64,000 bases of DNA from the NCBI GenBank assembly GCA_040772045.1, contig JAXGYV010000001.1, positions 1 to 64,000 of the forward strand. Direction: 5' to 3'. Under the pieces are notes generated by a model. The model was not told where the DNA came from. It made no database searches and worked only from the letters and a program-made list of their open reading frames with translations. This document shows, one piece after another, positions 27,808 to 37,193 of this stretch. The translations under genes and the position numbers were made by a program. The stretch comes from JAXGYV01 sp040772045. GTDB lineage: Bacteria > Actinomycetota > Thermoleophilia > UBA2241. The first letter of the stretch is position 1, and every line of letters begins with the position of its first letter.

Positions 27808-29999
27808 CGCAGGTCCCCGAGCAGTATCGTCCGCTGCTCGAGGACCTCATCAACGTTGTGCAACGCTACGACGCCGATGCGGACGGTGCGCTCATCACGC
27901 GCGCCTTCGTGGCGGCGGCGCTCCTCCACGGCGCGCAGTCGCGTAAGAGCGGCGAGGCGTTCATCCATCACCCCGTGGGTACGGCGCTCAACTGCGCCGA
28001 GCTGCAACTCGATTCCGTGACCATCGCGGCGGCGCTGCTGCACGACGTCGTCGAAGACACCGGTGCGCCTCTGGACTGGGTCAGGCAAGAGTTTGGCGCG
28101 GAGATCGCCATGTTGGTGGACGGGGTCACCAAGCTCACCAAGATGCACTTCACCTCTCAGGAGGAGGAACAGGCCGAGAACTTCCGCAAGATGATCGTGG
28201 CCATGGCCGACGACATCCGCGTCATCCTCATCAAGCTCGCCGATCGGCTCGACAACATGCGGACGCTCTGCTACTTGGGCAAGCAGAAACAGATCCAGAA
28301 GGCCAAAGAGACGCTCGAGGTCTACGCTCCGCTGGCGCATCGGCTGGGCATCCATAGCTTCAAGTGGCAGCTCGAGGACCTGGCTTTCGCTACGCTGCAC
28401 CCGCGCAAGTACGGCGAGATTCAACAGTGGGTGAGCCAGCGGCGCACCGATCGCGAAGAGTACGTGGACGAGTCGATCGGCTACCTGCACAGCGAGCTCG
28501 CCAAGGCGGGCATAGAGGCCGAGATCACCGGCCGCGCCAAGCACTTCTACTCCATCTACGTGAAGATGAGCCGGCGCGGCAAAGAGTTCAACGAGATCTT
28601 CGACCTCACGGCACTGCGTGTGCTCGTAAAGACGGTCAAGGACTGCTACGGCGCCATCGGCATCATTCACGCTGCCTGGAAGCCCATACCCGGGCGCTTC
28701 AAGGACTACATCGCGATGCCCAAGTTCAACATGTACCGGTCGCTGCACACGACCGTGATCGGCCCCGGGGGCAAGCCGGTGGAGATCCAGGTGCGCACCC
28801 ACGAGATGCATCAGACCGCCGAGTTCGGCATCGCCGCTCACTGGCTGTACAAAGAAAAGGGAGACCGGCCGGTCGACAAGCTGGCGTGGCTGCGGCAGAT
28901 GATGGAGTGGCAGTCCGAGACGGGCGATCCGCGCGAGTTCATGGAGACCCTGCGGATCGACCTCTTCGAAGACGAAGTCTTCGTCTTCACGCCCAAAGGC
29001 GATGTGAAGAGTCTGCCGAGGGACTCGACACCCATCGACCTCGCGTTCGCCATCCACAGCGACGTCGGCAGTCACTGCGTGGGCGCCAAAGTCAACGGGC
29101 GCATCGTGCCGCTGCACCACCGGCTGCACTCCGGGGACATCGTCGAGATCATCACCAGCAAGTCCAGCCGCGGCCCCTCGCGCGACTGGCTGGGCATCGT
29201 GGTCACGCCGCGGGCGCGGCAGAAGATCCGCCAGCATTTCCGGCGCGAGGAACGCGAGGATTCGCTGCACTCCGGGCGCGACCTGCTGCTCGAGACGCTG
29301 CGGCGTGAGGGGTTGCCGGGCACCAAGGTGGTGCAGTCTAAGGTCTTCCAGCGTGTGCTCAAAGAGACCGGCTTCACGCAGATCGACGACCTGTACGCCG
29401 CCATCGGCTCCGGGCGCATCGCCGTGAAGGCCGTGGTCGACAAAGCGGTGCGGCACATGGGCGCCATGCGCGAGGCGGTTCCCGAAGTCGAGATGCTGCC
29501 GCTGGATACGGGCGCCGGTGCGGAAGCTGAGGTTGCGGCGCCCTCCGCCGAGTTCGGCATCCTCGTAGACGGCATGAGCGACATCGTGGTCCGGCTGGCG
29601 AAATGCTGCTTGCCGATCCCCGGCGACGACATCGTCGGGTACATCTCGCTCGGCAAAGGCGTCACCATTCACCGTGCCGACTGTAAGAACGCGCGCGCCC
29701 TGCGCAAGCACGCGGAGCGCTTCACGTTCGTAACCTGGAGCGGCTACGGTGGCAAGCCGTTCAGGGTAGAGGTGCAGGTAGAGGCGCTCGACCGCAGCCA
29801 TCTTCTGGAGGACGTGGCGCGTACGCTCTCGGACTCGGGCGCCAACATCGTGGCCGGCAAGGTGCAGACCCTGCCGGATGGGGTAGTGCGCGACCGTTTC
29901 ACCATCGAGGTGGTCGATGTTCGCCAGCTCGACAATATCCTCGCTAACATCCGCTCCGTGGCCACCGTCTACGACGCCTATCGCGTCGTGGGCGGCTGA
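27747..29999 (+). CDS. rel: Bifunctional (p)ppGpp synthetase/hydrolase (RelA/SpoT)
   Basis: The product has 750 residues. The HD hydrolase domain is intact (FIHHP near 73-77; HD pair at His99-Asp100 in LLHDVVEDT; then KLADRLDNMRT). The synthetase domain has FKDYIAMPKFNMYRSLHTTV and EIQVRTHEMHQTAEFGIAAHW. Then come TGS (VFVFTPKGDVKSLPRDSTPIDLAF), a helical region with the conserved CCLPIPGD, and a C-terminal ACT domain. It makes and degrades the stringent-response alarmone. ATG 27747 lies within recJ. The pairing recJ-rel is common in Gram-positives. Confidence 0.96.
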   Translation: MATTVSERPVPLALPEHDALTQVPEQYRPLLEDLINVVQRYDADADGALITRAFVAAALLHGAQSRKSGEAFIHHPVGTALNCAELQLDSVTIAAALLHDVVEDTGAPLDWVRQEFGAEIAMLVDGVTKLTKMHFTSQEEEQAENFRKMIVAMADDIRVILIKLADRLDNMRTLCYLGKQKQIQKAKETLEVYAPLAHRLGIHSFKWQLEDLAFATLHPRKYGEIQQWVSQRRTDREEYVDESIGYLHSELAKAGIEAEITGRAKHFYSIYVKMSRRGKEFNEIFDLTALRVLVKTVKDCYGAIGIIHAAWKPIPGRFKDYIAMPKFNMYRSLHTTVIGPGGKPVEIQVRTHEMHQTAEFGIAAHWLYKEKGDRPVDKLAWLRQMMEWQSETGDPREFMETLRIDLFEDEVFVFTPKGDVKSLPRDSTPIDLAFAIHSDVGSHCVGAKVNGRIVPLHHRLHSGDIVEIITSKSSRGPSRDWLGIVVTPRARQKIRQHFRREEREDSLHSGRDLLLETLRREGLPGTKVVQSKVFQRVLKETGFTQIDDLYAAIGSGRIAVKAVVDKAVRHMGAMREAVPEVEMLPLDTGAGAEAEVAAPSAEFGILVDGMSDIVVRLAKCCLPIPGDDIVGYISLGKGVTIHRADCKNARALRKHAERFTFVTWSGYGGKPFRVEVQVEALDRSHLLEDVARTLSDSGANIVAGKVQTLPDGVVRDRFTIEVVDVRQLDNILANIRSVATVYDAYRVVGG

Positions 30000-30006
30000 T
30001 TGACCG

Positions 30007-30585
30007 CTAGCCTTCCGGCTCCGCCGTCGGATACGCCCGCCAGATGCCTGGCGGGATGGGGACTCCCGAGCGCGTGGCCGCGCTCTGAAGCGCGTGGCGA
30101 AACGCGGCGTTGGCGAGGAACTGCTTCTCGGCGAGGCCCCGCACGCGGAGGTATATCTCGTGCGAAGGCCTCGCGGCGCGCATGCCGTCGAGCAGCTCTG
30201 TTACGAGGTCGAGCGAGATGGCGTATACATCGAGCAGCGCGCGGTGTGCCACCGCGAAGTTACTGGGCGGCCGCAGCGCGATCAGCCGCCGCCGAATAGC
30301 CGCCGTCTCGTGCCGCAGGTGCTCCGCGGCGGCGAGGGCGGGCCCCCAGGTCGCCGGCGCGGACCAGTCGATCCGCACCTCGTTCAAGGCGCGCGAGGCC
30401 GTGGCGTCGCGCGCGGCGATGCGTGCCAGTTCGGCCAGGTACGTGCGTGCCGCGGTCACGGAGGCTGGCGGCGAAGGCGACGTGTGCGCGTCGTGGGCGC
30501 CGCAGCCCACCACGCCTCCCGCGAGGCCGTACAGGATAGTCATCGCTGCGCTAACGACCAGCCGGCGTGCCGTGGTGCCTCTCAT
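30007..30585 (-). CDS. Hypothetical lipoprotein
   Basis: The product has 192 residues. The minus-strand ATG at 30583-30585 has an excellent ribosome site (GAGGAGGT ending 5 bases before it). A signal peptide (residues 1-27) ends in GGVVGC, a lipobox. The rest is helical and Ala/Arg/Leu-rich with no family I recognise. It is the only minus-strand gene between 5.2 kb and the window end; it converges on rel and is divergent from the metallo-hydrolase gene. Confidence 0.7.
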   Translation of the reverse strand: MRGTTARRLVVSAAMTILYGLAGGVVGCGAHDAHTSPSPPASVTAARTYLAELARIAARDATASRALNEVRIDWSAPATWGPALAAAEHLRHETAAIRRRLIALRPPSNFAVAHRALLDVYAISLDLVTELLDGMRAARPSHEIYLRVRGLAEKQFLANAAFRHALQSAATRSGVPIPPGIWRAYPTAEPEG

Positions 30586-30700
30586 GGGACCTCCTCGCCG
30601 TCGAAGATAGAGTAGCGCGATTCGACCATCGCCGGCGGCGTCTGATACCGTATGCATGCACGAGCCTGTGGCGAAGGATCTCCCGAAGGATCTTCTTGCG

Positions 30701-31348
30701 ATGTCCGATGATCTCCATGTGTACTCCCTGACGCTCGGCCCCTTACAGGCCAACTGCTTCGTGGTGGCGCGAGGGGAGCGAGCGCTGGTAATCGACCCCG
30801 GCGACGAGGCGTCCATGGTGGTGCGCCTGGTTGCTCGCCGTGCCCTCAAGGCCGAGGCCATCCTGCTAACCCACGGGCACTTCGACCACTTCGGTGCCGC
30901 TGAGAGACTGGCCCAAGCATGGAACGTGCCCGTCTACATTGGACGTCACGACGCCGACGAGATCGCTCGTCCGGCCCTCGGGGTGTGGGCCGGCGTGCGC
31001 GTCGATGCGGTGAGCACAGATCCCGTGCTCCTCGACGGCGAGGTGGCGCTGGACATCGTGGTGCCCATGCTCGCCGTCCCCACGCCCGGCCACTCGCCCG
31101 GCTCGTATACATTCTTCACAGACGGGCATCTGTTCGCGGGCGATCTGATCTTCTCCGGCAGCGTTGGGCGCACCGATCTTCCGGGTGGATCATCGCGAGC
31201 GCTCATCGAGAGTATCGCCGACCTCGTGCGCCGCTTCCCGCCGGACACAGTGGTGCACTGCGGCCACGGTCCAGACACAACGCTCGGTCGCGAGCTCGGC
31301 CTGAACCCCTTCTTCGCGCCCATACGCCGGGCCATGGAAGATCGCTGA
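30701..31348 (+). CDS. MBL-fold metallo-hydrolase (glyoxalase II-like)
   Basis: From ATG 30701 the product has 215 residues; ATG 30656 would add 15 residues upstream of the conserved LTLGPLQANCFVV opening. Zinc ligands are in THGHFDHFG, GHSPGSY, and FAGDLIFSGSVGRTDLPGG, with the last His in VVHCGHGPDTTLGRE. This is the Gram-positive YqgX/YcbL-type subfamily, probably a hydroxyacylglutathione hydrolase-like thioesterase of unproven substrate. It sits just before hisS. Confidence 0.88.
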   Translation: MSDDLHVYSLTLGPLQANCFVVARGERALVIDPGDEASMVVRLVARRALKAEAILLTHGHFDHFGAAERLAQAWNVPVYIGRHDADEIARPALGVWAGVRVDAVSTDPVLLDGEVALDIVVPMLAVPTPGHSPGSYTFFTDGHLFAGDLIFSGSVGRTDLPGGSSRALIESIADLVRRFPPDTVVHCGHGPDTTLGRELGLNPFFAPIRRAMEDR

Positions 31349-31373
31349 GCGCGGCTCCGGCAGAGGTCCGCTG

Positions 31374-32657
31374 ATGGGTATTCACGCCCCTAAGGGCACC
31401 TACGATCTCCTGCCTCCGCAGTCTGAGGATCGCCGGCACATCGTGGCTACCGCGGCGGCGGTGTTCGCCGCGCATGGGTACCGACACATCGTTACTCCGG
31501 CATTCGAGGACACCGCTTTGTTCGAGCGCGGCGTCGGCCAAGCCACGGACATCGTCCGCAAAGAGATGTACACGTTCGCCGACAAGGGCGATCGTCTGCT
31601 GACTCTGCGGCCGGAGGGGACGGCTCCGGTGTGCCGGGCCTACGTCGAGCACGGCCTTCACAAGTGGCCACAGCCGGTGAAACTCTGGTACTACGCGCCG
31701 ATGTTCCGGTACGAGAGGCCGCAGAGCGGCCGTTACCGTGAGCATCACCAGCTCGGTGTCGAGGCCATCGGTTCCGCGCAGCCGGCCGTAGACGCCGAGG
31801 TGATCGCCGTGCTGGATACCCTCCTGAAGGAGCTCAAAGTGGGCGGCCTGCGCTTGGCGGTCAACAGCATGGGCGACGCGGCTTGCCGGCCGGCGTACGT
31901 GGAGCGCTTGCGCGCCTTTCTCCGCGCTCGCCGGGTGGAGCTCTGCGGCGACTGTCGTGAGCGCGTGGAGCTTAACCCTCTGCGGACGTTCGACTGCAAA
32001 GTGGAGTCGTGCCGCGCGGTGCTCGACCAGGCGCCGCGTATCGACGAGCACCTGTGCGGCGCCTGTCGCGAGCACTTCGCCACCGTTCTCGATCTGCTCC
32101 GCAGATTGGGCATGGAACCGGAGGTAGACTTCCGGCTCGTGCGCGGTCTCGACTACTACACGCGCACCACGTTCGAGTTCGCATGCGACAGCCTGGGTGC
32201 CCAGAGCGGGGTGGGCGGAGGTGGCCGGTACGACGGTTTGGTGGAGATGATCGGCGGAGCGCCGACGCCCGGTGTGGGGTTCGGCACGGGCATCGAACGC
32301 ATCACGCTGGCCATGAAGGACGACGAGCGTCCGCCGGGTGCTGTCGACGCCTACGTGGCGTGCTTCGCCGAAGACCGGCGCTCCGATGTGTTCGTGCTGG
32401 CCGAACGGCTGCGGCGCGAGGGCTTGGCGGTAGAGCTGGACCTGATGGGGCGTAGCCCCAAGGGGCAGCTCAAACACGCCGGTCGCCTGCGCGCCGTCGC
32501 GGCCGTCTTCGTCGGGCTGCAGGAGCTGCCCGCGGATCGCGTGCGCGTGCGCCGGCTGGCGGGCGGAGAAGAAGTGGATCTGGAGTTCGACGAGCTCGCG
32601 GCATGGTTTGCCGGTGAGCTAGGTAAAGCCGGTCGTTCGGTGGGGGGCGAGCGTTGA
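31374..32657 (+). CDS. hisS: Histidyl-tRNA synthetase
   Basis: The product has 427 residues and is a class II synthetase. Motif 1 lies around [16 protein letters not shown], motif 2 around [27 protein letters not shown], the histidine loop around [17 protein letters not shown], and motif 3 around [11 protein letters not shown]. The Cys pattern [18 protein letters not shown] lies in the insertion. It ends with an anticodon-binding domain. Its TGA stop shares one base with the ATG of aspS, so the pair is translationally coupled as in Bacillus. Confidence 0.96.
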   Translation: MGIHAPKGTYDLLPPQSEDRRHIVATAAAVFAAHGYRHIVTPAFEDTALFERGVGQATDIVRKEMYTFADKGDRLLTLRPEGTAPVCRAYVEHGLHKWPQPVKLWYYAPMFRYERPQSGRYREHHQLGVEAIGSAQPAVDAEVIAVLDTLLKELKVGGLRLAVNSMGDAACRPAYVERLRAFLRARRVELCGDCRERVELNPLRTFDCKVESCRAVLDQAPRIDEHLCGACREHFATVLDLLRRLGMEPEVDFRLVRGLDYYTRTTFEFACDSLGAQSGVGGGGRYDGLVEMIGGAPTPGVGFGTGIERITLAMKDDERPPGAVDAYVACFAEDRRSDVFVLAERLRREGLAVELDLMGRSPKGQLKHAGRLRAVAAVFVGLQELPADRVRVRRLAGGEEVDLEFDELAAWFAGELGKAGRSVGGER

Positions 32658-34420
32658 TGCGGCGGCGAAGCGATTATCCGGGCGAGCTTCGCCGCGAGGA
32701 CGTTGGCCGCCAGGTGCGCCTCTGCGGTTGGGTGGCTCGCCGCCGCGACCACGGCGGCGTGATCTTCGTAGACTTGCGCGATCGCAGCGGGCTGGTGCAG
32801 TTGGTGTTCAATCCGCAGATTGCGGCCGAGGCGCACGGTGCGGCGGAGCAGCTGCGTACGGAGTACGTGCTCGCCGTCGCCGGCGAGGTGCTCGCCCGTA
32901 GCGTCGCAACGGTCAACCCGAATCTGGCGACCGGCGAGGTCGAGGTCATGGTGAGCGAGATCGAGGTGCTCAATGGCGCTCACACTCCGCCGTTCGAGAT
33001 TGAGGGTGGAGAGAGCGAGGGCGTCGACGAGACCCTACGTCTCAAGTACAGGTACCTGGATCTGCGTCGTCCGCCGATGATGGCCAATCTGGAGCTACGG
33101 CACCGTGTCGTGCAGACCGCTCGCGCGTACCTCAACGAGCAGCGGTTTCTGGAGGTCGAGACCCCCATCCTGACGCGGTCCACGCCGGAGGGCGCGCGCG
33201 ATTTCCTGGTCCCCAGCCGGCTGCAGCCGCACAAGTTCTACGCGCTGCCGCAGAGCCCGCAGATCTTCAAGCAGATCCTCATGGCCAGCGGCGTCGATCG
33301 CTACTATCAGATCGCGCGCTGCTTCCGTGACGAGGATCTGCGCGCCGATCGGCAGCCGGAGCACACGCAGATCGATCTCGAGGTCTCCTTCATGGACGCG
33401 GAGGAAATCCGCGCGCTCATCGAGGGTATGTGCCTGGCCATCATGTCGGAGGTGGAGGGTGGGGCATCCGCGCCGTTTCCGGTGCTCACCTACGAGCAGG
33501 CGATGCTGCGGTACGGGACAGACAAGCCCGACCTCCGCTACGAGGTACAGATCGTGGAGCTCTCCGCTGCGTTTGCGGCGTCGGCCTTCCAGGTCTTCCG
33601 CGCCGCCGTCGAATCCGGCGGCTGCGTGCGCGCGCTGCGCGCGCCCGGCGGCGCGAGCTTGTCCCGGGCGCAGATCGACGCGCTCACCGAGGTGGCCAAG
33701 GCGCAGGGCGCCAAAGGTATGGCGTACGTGTACGTAGAAGAGGGTTGCGCGTTGCGCGGCCCCATCGTCAAGTTCCTCAGTCAGGCGGAACAGACGGCTG
33801 TGGTAGAGCGGTGCGGTGCGGCACAGGGCGATCTCATCGTGTTCGCCGCCGACGCCGCGCCGGTGGCCGCGCGAGTGCTCGGCGCGTTGCGCGGCGAGCT
33901 GATCCGCCGTCTCGCGCTGCGGCCGGCGTTGCCGTGGGCCTGGACCTGGGTCATCGAGTTCCCGCTGTTCGAGGTCGACGAGCAGACGGGAGGCATCACG
34001 TACGGCCACAACCCCTTCAGCCTGCCCACGGAGGCCACGCTCGAGCTCATCGAGAGCGATCCGCTCGCCGTGCGGGGCGCGCAGTACGACCTTGTGCTGA
34101 ACGGTTACGAGCTTGGCTCGGGGTCGCTGCGGAACCACCAGGCTGCTGTCCAGCGACGGATCTTGCGCGCACTGGGGATGGACGACGAGCGTATCGCACA
34201 GTCGTTCGGCTTCTTCCTTGAGGTGCTGGAATATGGTGCGCCGCCGCACGGCGGCATTGGCATCGGATTAGATCGGCTGATCATGATCTTGGCGGGCGAG
34301 CCGTCTATTCGCGACGTGATCGCCTTCCCCAAGACTGCCTCGGGGTCTGACCCCCTGACGAGTGCGCCGTCTGCGGTAGATTCCGGACAGCTACGCGAAC
34401 TTCGCCTGCGCACCACGTAG
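32657..34420 (+). CDS. aspS: Aspartyl-tRNA synthetase
   Basis: The product has 587 residues. The N-terminal OB anticodon domain ([23 protein letters not shown]) is followed by class II motif 1, motif 2 ([20 protein letters not shown]), a bacterial GAD insertion around residues 290-420, and motif 3 ([17 protein letters not shown]). ATG 32657 is chosen over TTG 32654 because it gives the TGATG coupling with hisS. The enzyme charges tRNA-Asp; discriminating and non-discriminating types cannot be told apart here. Confidence 0.96.
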   Translation: MRRRSDYPGELRREDVGRQVRLCGWVARRRDHGGVIFVDLRDRSGLVQLVFNPQIAAEAHGAAEQLRTEYVLAVAGEVLARSVATVNPNLATGEVEVMVSEIEVLNGAHTPPFEIEGGESEGVDETLRLKYRYLDLRRPPMMANLELRHRVVQTARAYLNEQRFLEVETPILTRSTPEGARDFLVPSRLQPHKFYALPQSPQIFKQILMASGVDRYYQIARCFRDEDLRADRQPEHTQIDLEVSFMDAEEIRALIEGMCLAIMSEVEGGASAPFPVLTYEQAMLRYGTDKPDLRYEVQIVELSAAFAASAFQVFRAAVESGGCVRALRAPGGASLSRAQIDALTEVAKAQGAKGMAYVYVEEGCALRGPIVKFLSQAEQTAVVERCGAAQGDLIVFAADAAPVAARVLGALRGELIRRLALRPALPWAWTWVIEFPLFEVDEQTGGITYGHNPFSLPTEATLELIESDPLAVRGAQYDLVLNGYELGSGSLRNHQAAVQRRILRALGMDDERIAQSFGFFLEVLEYGAPPHGGIGIGLDRLIMILAGEPSIRDVIAFPKTASGSDPLTSAPSAVDSGQLRELRLRTT

Positions 34421-34460
34421 CCGATCGCGCCGCGACTCATCCGCCTCTGCTGAACGCGGC

Positions 34461-34477
34461 CGGGCACGTGGTGCCCG
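34461..34477 (+). terminator. Hairpin after aspS
   Basis: CGGGCAC (34461-34467) pairs with GTGCCCG (34471-34477) around GTG, 40 bases after the aspS stop. A T-rich tract begins only about 14 bases later, so termination here is plausible rather than clear. Confidence 0.35.
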
Positions 34478-34727
34478 TGCCCCGCGGTGTTTCCCGTTGT
34501 CTCGCTGCCGATACGGACCGGGGCGTGTGCTGTCTGGTATCCCGTAGCTTGTCTGTCGCCGGCGGCGTAAGAGTGTATCCGGCGATCCGAAGCAGGATGC
34601 GCTCAACTTTCGTCGCGACCGGCCGAAGAAGGAAGTGACTCTCAGCACTGCGAAAGAGAACCGCGACCGCTTGAATGAAGACGGAGCTGCAGCGGGAGGT
34701 TGTGAGGCGCTCATGCCGGAGAGGCGT
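34478..34727. other. Intergenic stretch with no recognised gene
   Basis: About 250 bases between the aspS hairpin and the promoter of the 6S-like RNA. Base composition is less GC-rich than the neighbours. Frames on either strand are short, Arg/Ser/Thr-rich and without ribosome sites. CTTTCG and CGAAAG around 34607-34657 could form a weak long-range stem. Nothing firmer is seen. Confidence 0.45.
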
Positions 34728-34756
34728 TTGTTGAAGGGGTTTCCGTTTGTTACGAT
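34728..34756 (+). promoter_or_regulatory. Predicted promoter of the 6S-like RNA
   Basis: TTGTTG (34728-34733), 17 bases, then TACGAT (34751-34756). The expected start, six or seven bases downstream, is 34762-34763, precisely where the closing stem of the predicted RNA begins. The match of promoter geometry to RNA end is the main support. Confidence 0.5.
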
Positions 34757-34762
34757 GACACC

Positions 34763-34910
34763 GCTCGACCTTGTGCGTGTACTCGCGGCATTTGTTGAGC
34801 CAACAGTAACACCTCGGGAGCCCGCCGTCGGTCGGGTCCTTGGACTCATCGAGAGGGCGCCCACCTGCGAAAGCAGGTTCAACAATAAAGCGAGCACGGC
34901 AAGGTGGAGC
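34763..34910 (+). ncRNA. ssrS: Candidate 6S RNA
   Basis: The 148-base transcript folds into one long rod. Ends pair as GCTC/GAGC (34763-34766 with 34907-34910), ACCTTG/CAAGGT (34768-34773 with 34900-34905), CGTG/CACG (34776-34779 with 34895-34898) and CTCG/CGAG (34782-34785 with 34891-34894). A second stem pairs TTGTTGAGCC (34792-34801) with GGTTCAACAA (34876-34885). Beyond it lies an open central region whose 3' side carries a small hairpin CCTGC-GAAA-GCAGG (34864-34877), followed by a GC-rich apical stem. This is 6S architecture, and CACCT...AGGTTCAA resembles the conserved 3' element. In B. subtilis 6S-1 RNA (bsrA) also lies just after aspS. 6S RNA binds the housekeeping RNA polymerase. 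Confidence 0.6.
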
Positions 34911-34930
34911 ATCTATCCGAGGAGCACCGT

Positions 34931-35461
34931 ATGAGAGCGTTCGCCATTAGGCGGCCCATGGCGGCCGTCTTTAGTCTGATCGTCGTGGCCGGCGCACTCA
35001 TCCTCGGCGCGTTCACGGCTTTCGTGGCATGGGGCAATACAGCCGGCACGCCCAGCAACGCTGCCGTGGCCACCGATTTCGCCAAGGTCGGGTCGTACGG
35101 CATCGCCGGTTACCCGACGCTCACGGTGCGGGTTACGCCCGATACGCCGACGTTCGTCGCGGACGCCTTTCAGCAAGGTCTCGGTGTCGTGTTGTTGGCC
35201 TACGTGCAAGGTGCCGCGGCGGACGACGAGATGCTGGCGAGCTTCAAGCAGGTACAGAGCGCATACTCCAGCTCGGCTTCCTTCTTCTCCTTCGAGGCAC
35301 GAGAGGCCGGTGAGCTGGGAGATATCCTCGATCAGCTCGGCGCCAAATCCCCACCCCTTCTGGCCGTCATCCAGGCGGACGGGACGGTGTACCAGCTCTA
35401 TACCGGGTGGATATCGAAACCGGTGATGGAGCAGGTCGTCAGCAACGCCGTCCGCCTGTAA
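34931..35461 (+). CDS. Membrane-anchored protein with a thioredoxin-like C-terminal part
   Basis: The product has 176 residues from ATG 34931 (GAGGAG at 34919-34924). One N-terminal hydrophobic helix (about residues 10-36) anchors it; the exported part has the strand-helix pattern of a thioredoxin fold (GLGVVLLAYVQGAAADDEML, then PPLLAVIQADGTVYQLYTGW). It lacks a CXXC motif, so oxidoreductase activity is unlikely. The function is unknown. It starts 20 bases after the 6S-like RNA and may be read from the same promoter. Confidence 0.65.
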   Translation: MRAFAIRRPMAAVFSLIVVAGALILGAFTAFVAWGNTAGTPSNAAVATDFAKVGSYGIAGYPTLTVRVTPDTPTFVADAFQQGLGVVLLAYVQGAAADDEMLASFKQVQSAYSSSASFFSFEAREAGELGDILDQLGAKSPPLLAVIQADGTVYQLYTGWISKPVMEQVVSNAVRL

Positions 35462-35552
35462 CCTGACGCCTGCTGTTCGCATTCGCTTTCGCACGCCCGC
35501 GGACGGGCGAAGAGTGCGCGAGAGTATACGCGCACCTGGTGAAGATCCCGAT

Positions 35553-35582
35553 TTGGCGATGCCGCGGGCCCTCTGCTACAGT
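35553..35582 (+). promoter_or_regulatory. Predicted promoter of the Rrf2-isc-mnmA operon, with flanking direct repeats
   Basis: TTGGCG (35553-35558), 18 bases, then TACAGT (35577-35582) form a plausible promoter 38 bases upstream of the rrf2 start. Two related elements beginning ATCCCGA lie at 35545-35560 and 35585-35600, one over the -35 and one just after the -10. They match at about 11 of 16 positions and are spaced 40 bases apart, so they are candidates for Rrf2 autoregulation sites. Confidence 0.45.
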
Positions 35583-35619
35583 AAATCCCGACTAGGATAG
35601 GCGGAGTTCTCGGAGGGAC

Positions 35620-36027
35620 ATGCGTATTTCCATGCGTTCGCGGTACGGCCTGCGGGCGATGCTGTATGTAGCGGCCCACGGCGCGGGGCGCATGGTTCCG
35701 CTCTCGGAGATCGCCACGTGCGAGGGTTTGCCGGCCCCGTTCCTTGAGCGCATCGCCGGCGATCTGCGTCGGTCGGGACTGCTCCGCACCCGGAGGGGGG
35801 TAACTGGCGGCTATGCGTTGGCTCGGTCGCCGCGGCGGATCTCCGCGGCGGATGTGGTCATCGCTCTCGACGGGCCGCTCAGCGTCCTCACCTGCATCCA
35901 CGATCAGGCTACCTGCGAGCGCGCCGATGGCTGTCGGTCGCGTGAGGCGTGGAGCCGAGTAGATCGAGCCGTAGCGACGGCGCTGGCGGATGTTACCCTC
36001 CAGGACCTTATGGATAAGGCGGTGTAG
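35620..36027 (+). CDS. Rrf2-family transcriptional regulator (IscR/CymR-like)
   Basis: The product has 135 residues. A winged helix at the N-terminus (RSRYGLRAMLYVAAHGAG, then LRRSGLLRTRRGVTGGYALAR) is typical of Rrf2. Three cysteines in TCIHDQATCERADGC, near residues 90-105, match the position of the IscR iron-sulphur ligands, so cluster sensing is likely. It is followed after two bases by iscS, then iscU and mnmA. It should control cysteine desulfurase and cluster assembly; CymR in Bacillus has the same genomic place. Confidence 0.9.
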   Translation: MRISMRSRYGLRAMLYVAAHGAGRMVPLSEIATCEGLPAPFLERIAGDLRRSGLLRTRRGVTGGYALARSPRRISAADVVIALDGPLSVLTCIHDQATCERADGCRSREAWSRVDRAVATALADVTLQDLMDKAV

Positions 36028-36029
36028 CG

Positions 36030-37190
36030 GTGCGGGAGGTGTACTTCGACCACGCGGCGACAACGGCGCTCGACGCAGCGGTGCTGGAGGAGATGCTGCC
36101 GTTTCTGGGTGTGGCCTGTGGCAATCCATCGGCCCTGCACCGGCGCGGCCGCCAGGCGCGCCAGGCGGTTGAACGGGCGCGCCACCAAATGGCGGCGGCC
36201 ATCGGGGCCCACGAGGGGGAGATCGTGTTCACCGGCGGCGGTAGCGAGGCCGATACGCTGGCCATCGTCGGCTTTGCGCAGGCGCTGCCGCCGGGCCACG
36301 TGATCACTAGCGCGGTTGAGCACCCGGCGGTAACCCAGGCCGTGCGCTTTCTGGAGCGCTCGAGCGACTGGCAGGTGAGCGTCGTGCCGGTAGACGGCAC
36401 GGGCCGCGTGGACGCAGACGCGTTCGCCGCGGCGTTCCGCGCCGACACGCGACTGGCGTCTGTGATGCTCGCCAACAACGTGGTCGGCACGATCCAGCCG
36501 GTGGCTGAGCTGGCGCGTGTCGCGCACGAAAAAGGGGCCCTGTTCCACGCCGACGCGGTGCAGGCAGTGGGAGCGATCCCGGTTGATGTAACCGAGCTGG
36601 ACGTGGACCTCCTCTCGCTCTCAGCGCACAAGTTCTACGGGCCTAAGGGCATCGGCGCGCTGTATGTGCGCCGGGGGGTAACGATTACCCCGATCATTCA
36701 TGGCGGCGGACAGGAGCGTGGCTTGCGTTCCGGTACCGAGAACGTGCCCGGGATCGTAGGCATGGGGGCGGCGGCCGCGGCGGCGGTGAGCCGACTGCCC
36801 GCGGAACGTCCCCGGCTGGAGGAGCTCCGTGACAAGGTGATCGATGGTGTGCTGGCGTCGGTAGAGGGAACTACACTGCTCGGTCACCGTCGTTGTCGGC
36901 TGCCTGGGAATGCCTGTTTCACGGTACGGTTCGTCGAGGGCGAGTCCATGGTGCTCAGGCTCGATGCGGAGGGCGTGGCGGCTTCCTCCGGATCGGCGTG
37001 TGCTTCCGCCGCGACGGAGCCCTCTCGGGTAGTAACCGCCATGGGGTACGACGCGGTGGACGCACGCGGCAGCCTTCGCCTCACATTGGGGAAGGAGAAC
37101 GACGCGGCGGATGTCGAGTACTTCCTGGATCGTTTTCCGGCAGTCGTGAACGCGTTACGGGCGATGAGCCCCCTGTCTGCGAGGAGTTAG
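36030..37190 (+). CDS. iscS: Cysteine desulfurase (IscS/NifS type)
   Basis: The product has 386 residues and uses pyridoxal phosphate to take sulphur from cysteine for clusters and tRNA thiolation. The PLP lysine is Lys201 in LSAHKFYGPKGIGALY, and the active cysteine is Cys324 in SSGSACASAATEPS, the short group I loop. It starts at GTG 36030, two bases after the rrf2 stop. It feeds IscU and MnmA, which are encoded next. Confidence 0.95.
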   Translation: MREVYFDHAATTALDAAVLEEMLPFLGVACGNPSALHRRGRQARQAVERARHQMAAAIGAHEGEIVFTGGGSEADTLAIVGFAQALPPGHVITSAVEHPAVTQAVRFLERSSDWQVSVVPVDGTGRVDADAFAAAFRADTRLASVMLANNVVGTIQPVAELARVAHEKGALFHADAVQAVGAIPVDVTELDVDLLSLSAHKFYGPKGIGALYVRRGVTITPIIHGGGQERGLRSGTENVPGIVGMGAAAAAAVSRLPAERPRLEELRDKVIDGVLASVEGTTLLGHRRCRLPGNACFTVRFVEGESMVLRLDAEGVAASSGSACASAATEPSRVVTAMGYDAVDARGSLRLTLGKENDAADVEYFLDRFPAVVNALRAMSPLSARS

Positions 37191-37193
37191 CCG

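Noticed and set aside
27762..29801. 679-codon open frame antisense to the (p)ppGpp enzyme gene
   Set aside because: It mirrors a highly conserved gene, is His/Arg/Asp-rich as expected for the complement of GC-rich coding DNA, and has no family features.
34391..34934. Open frames on both strands across the aspS downstream gap (173 and 99 codons)
   Set aside because: Arg/Ser/Thr-rich composition, no ribosome sites and no family resemblance; the 6S-like RNA explains the structured part.
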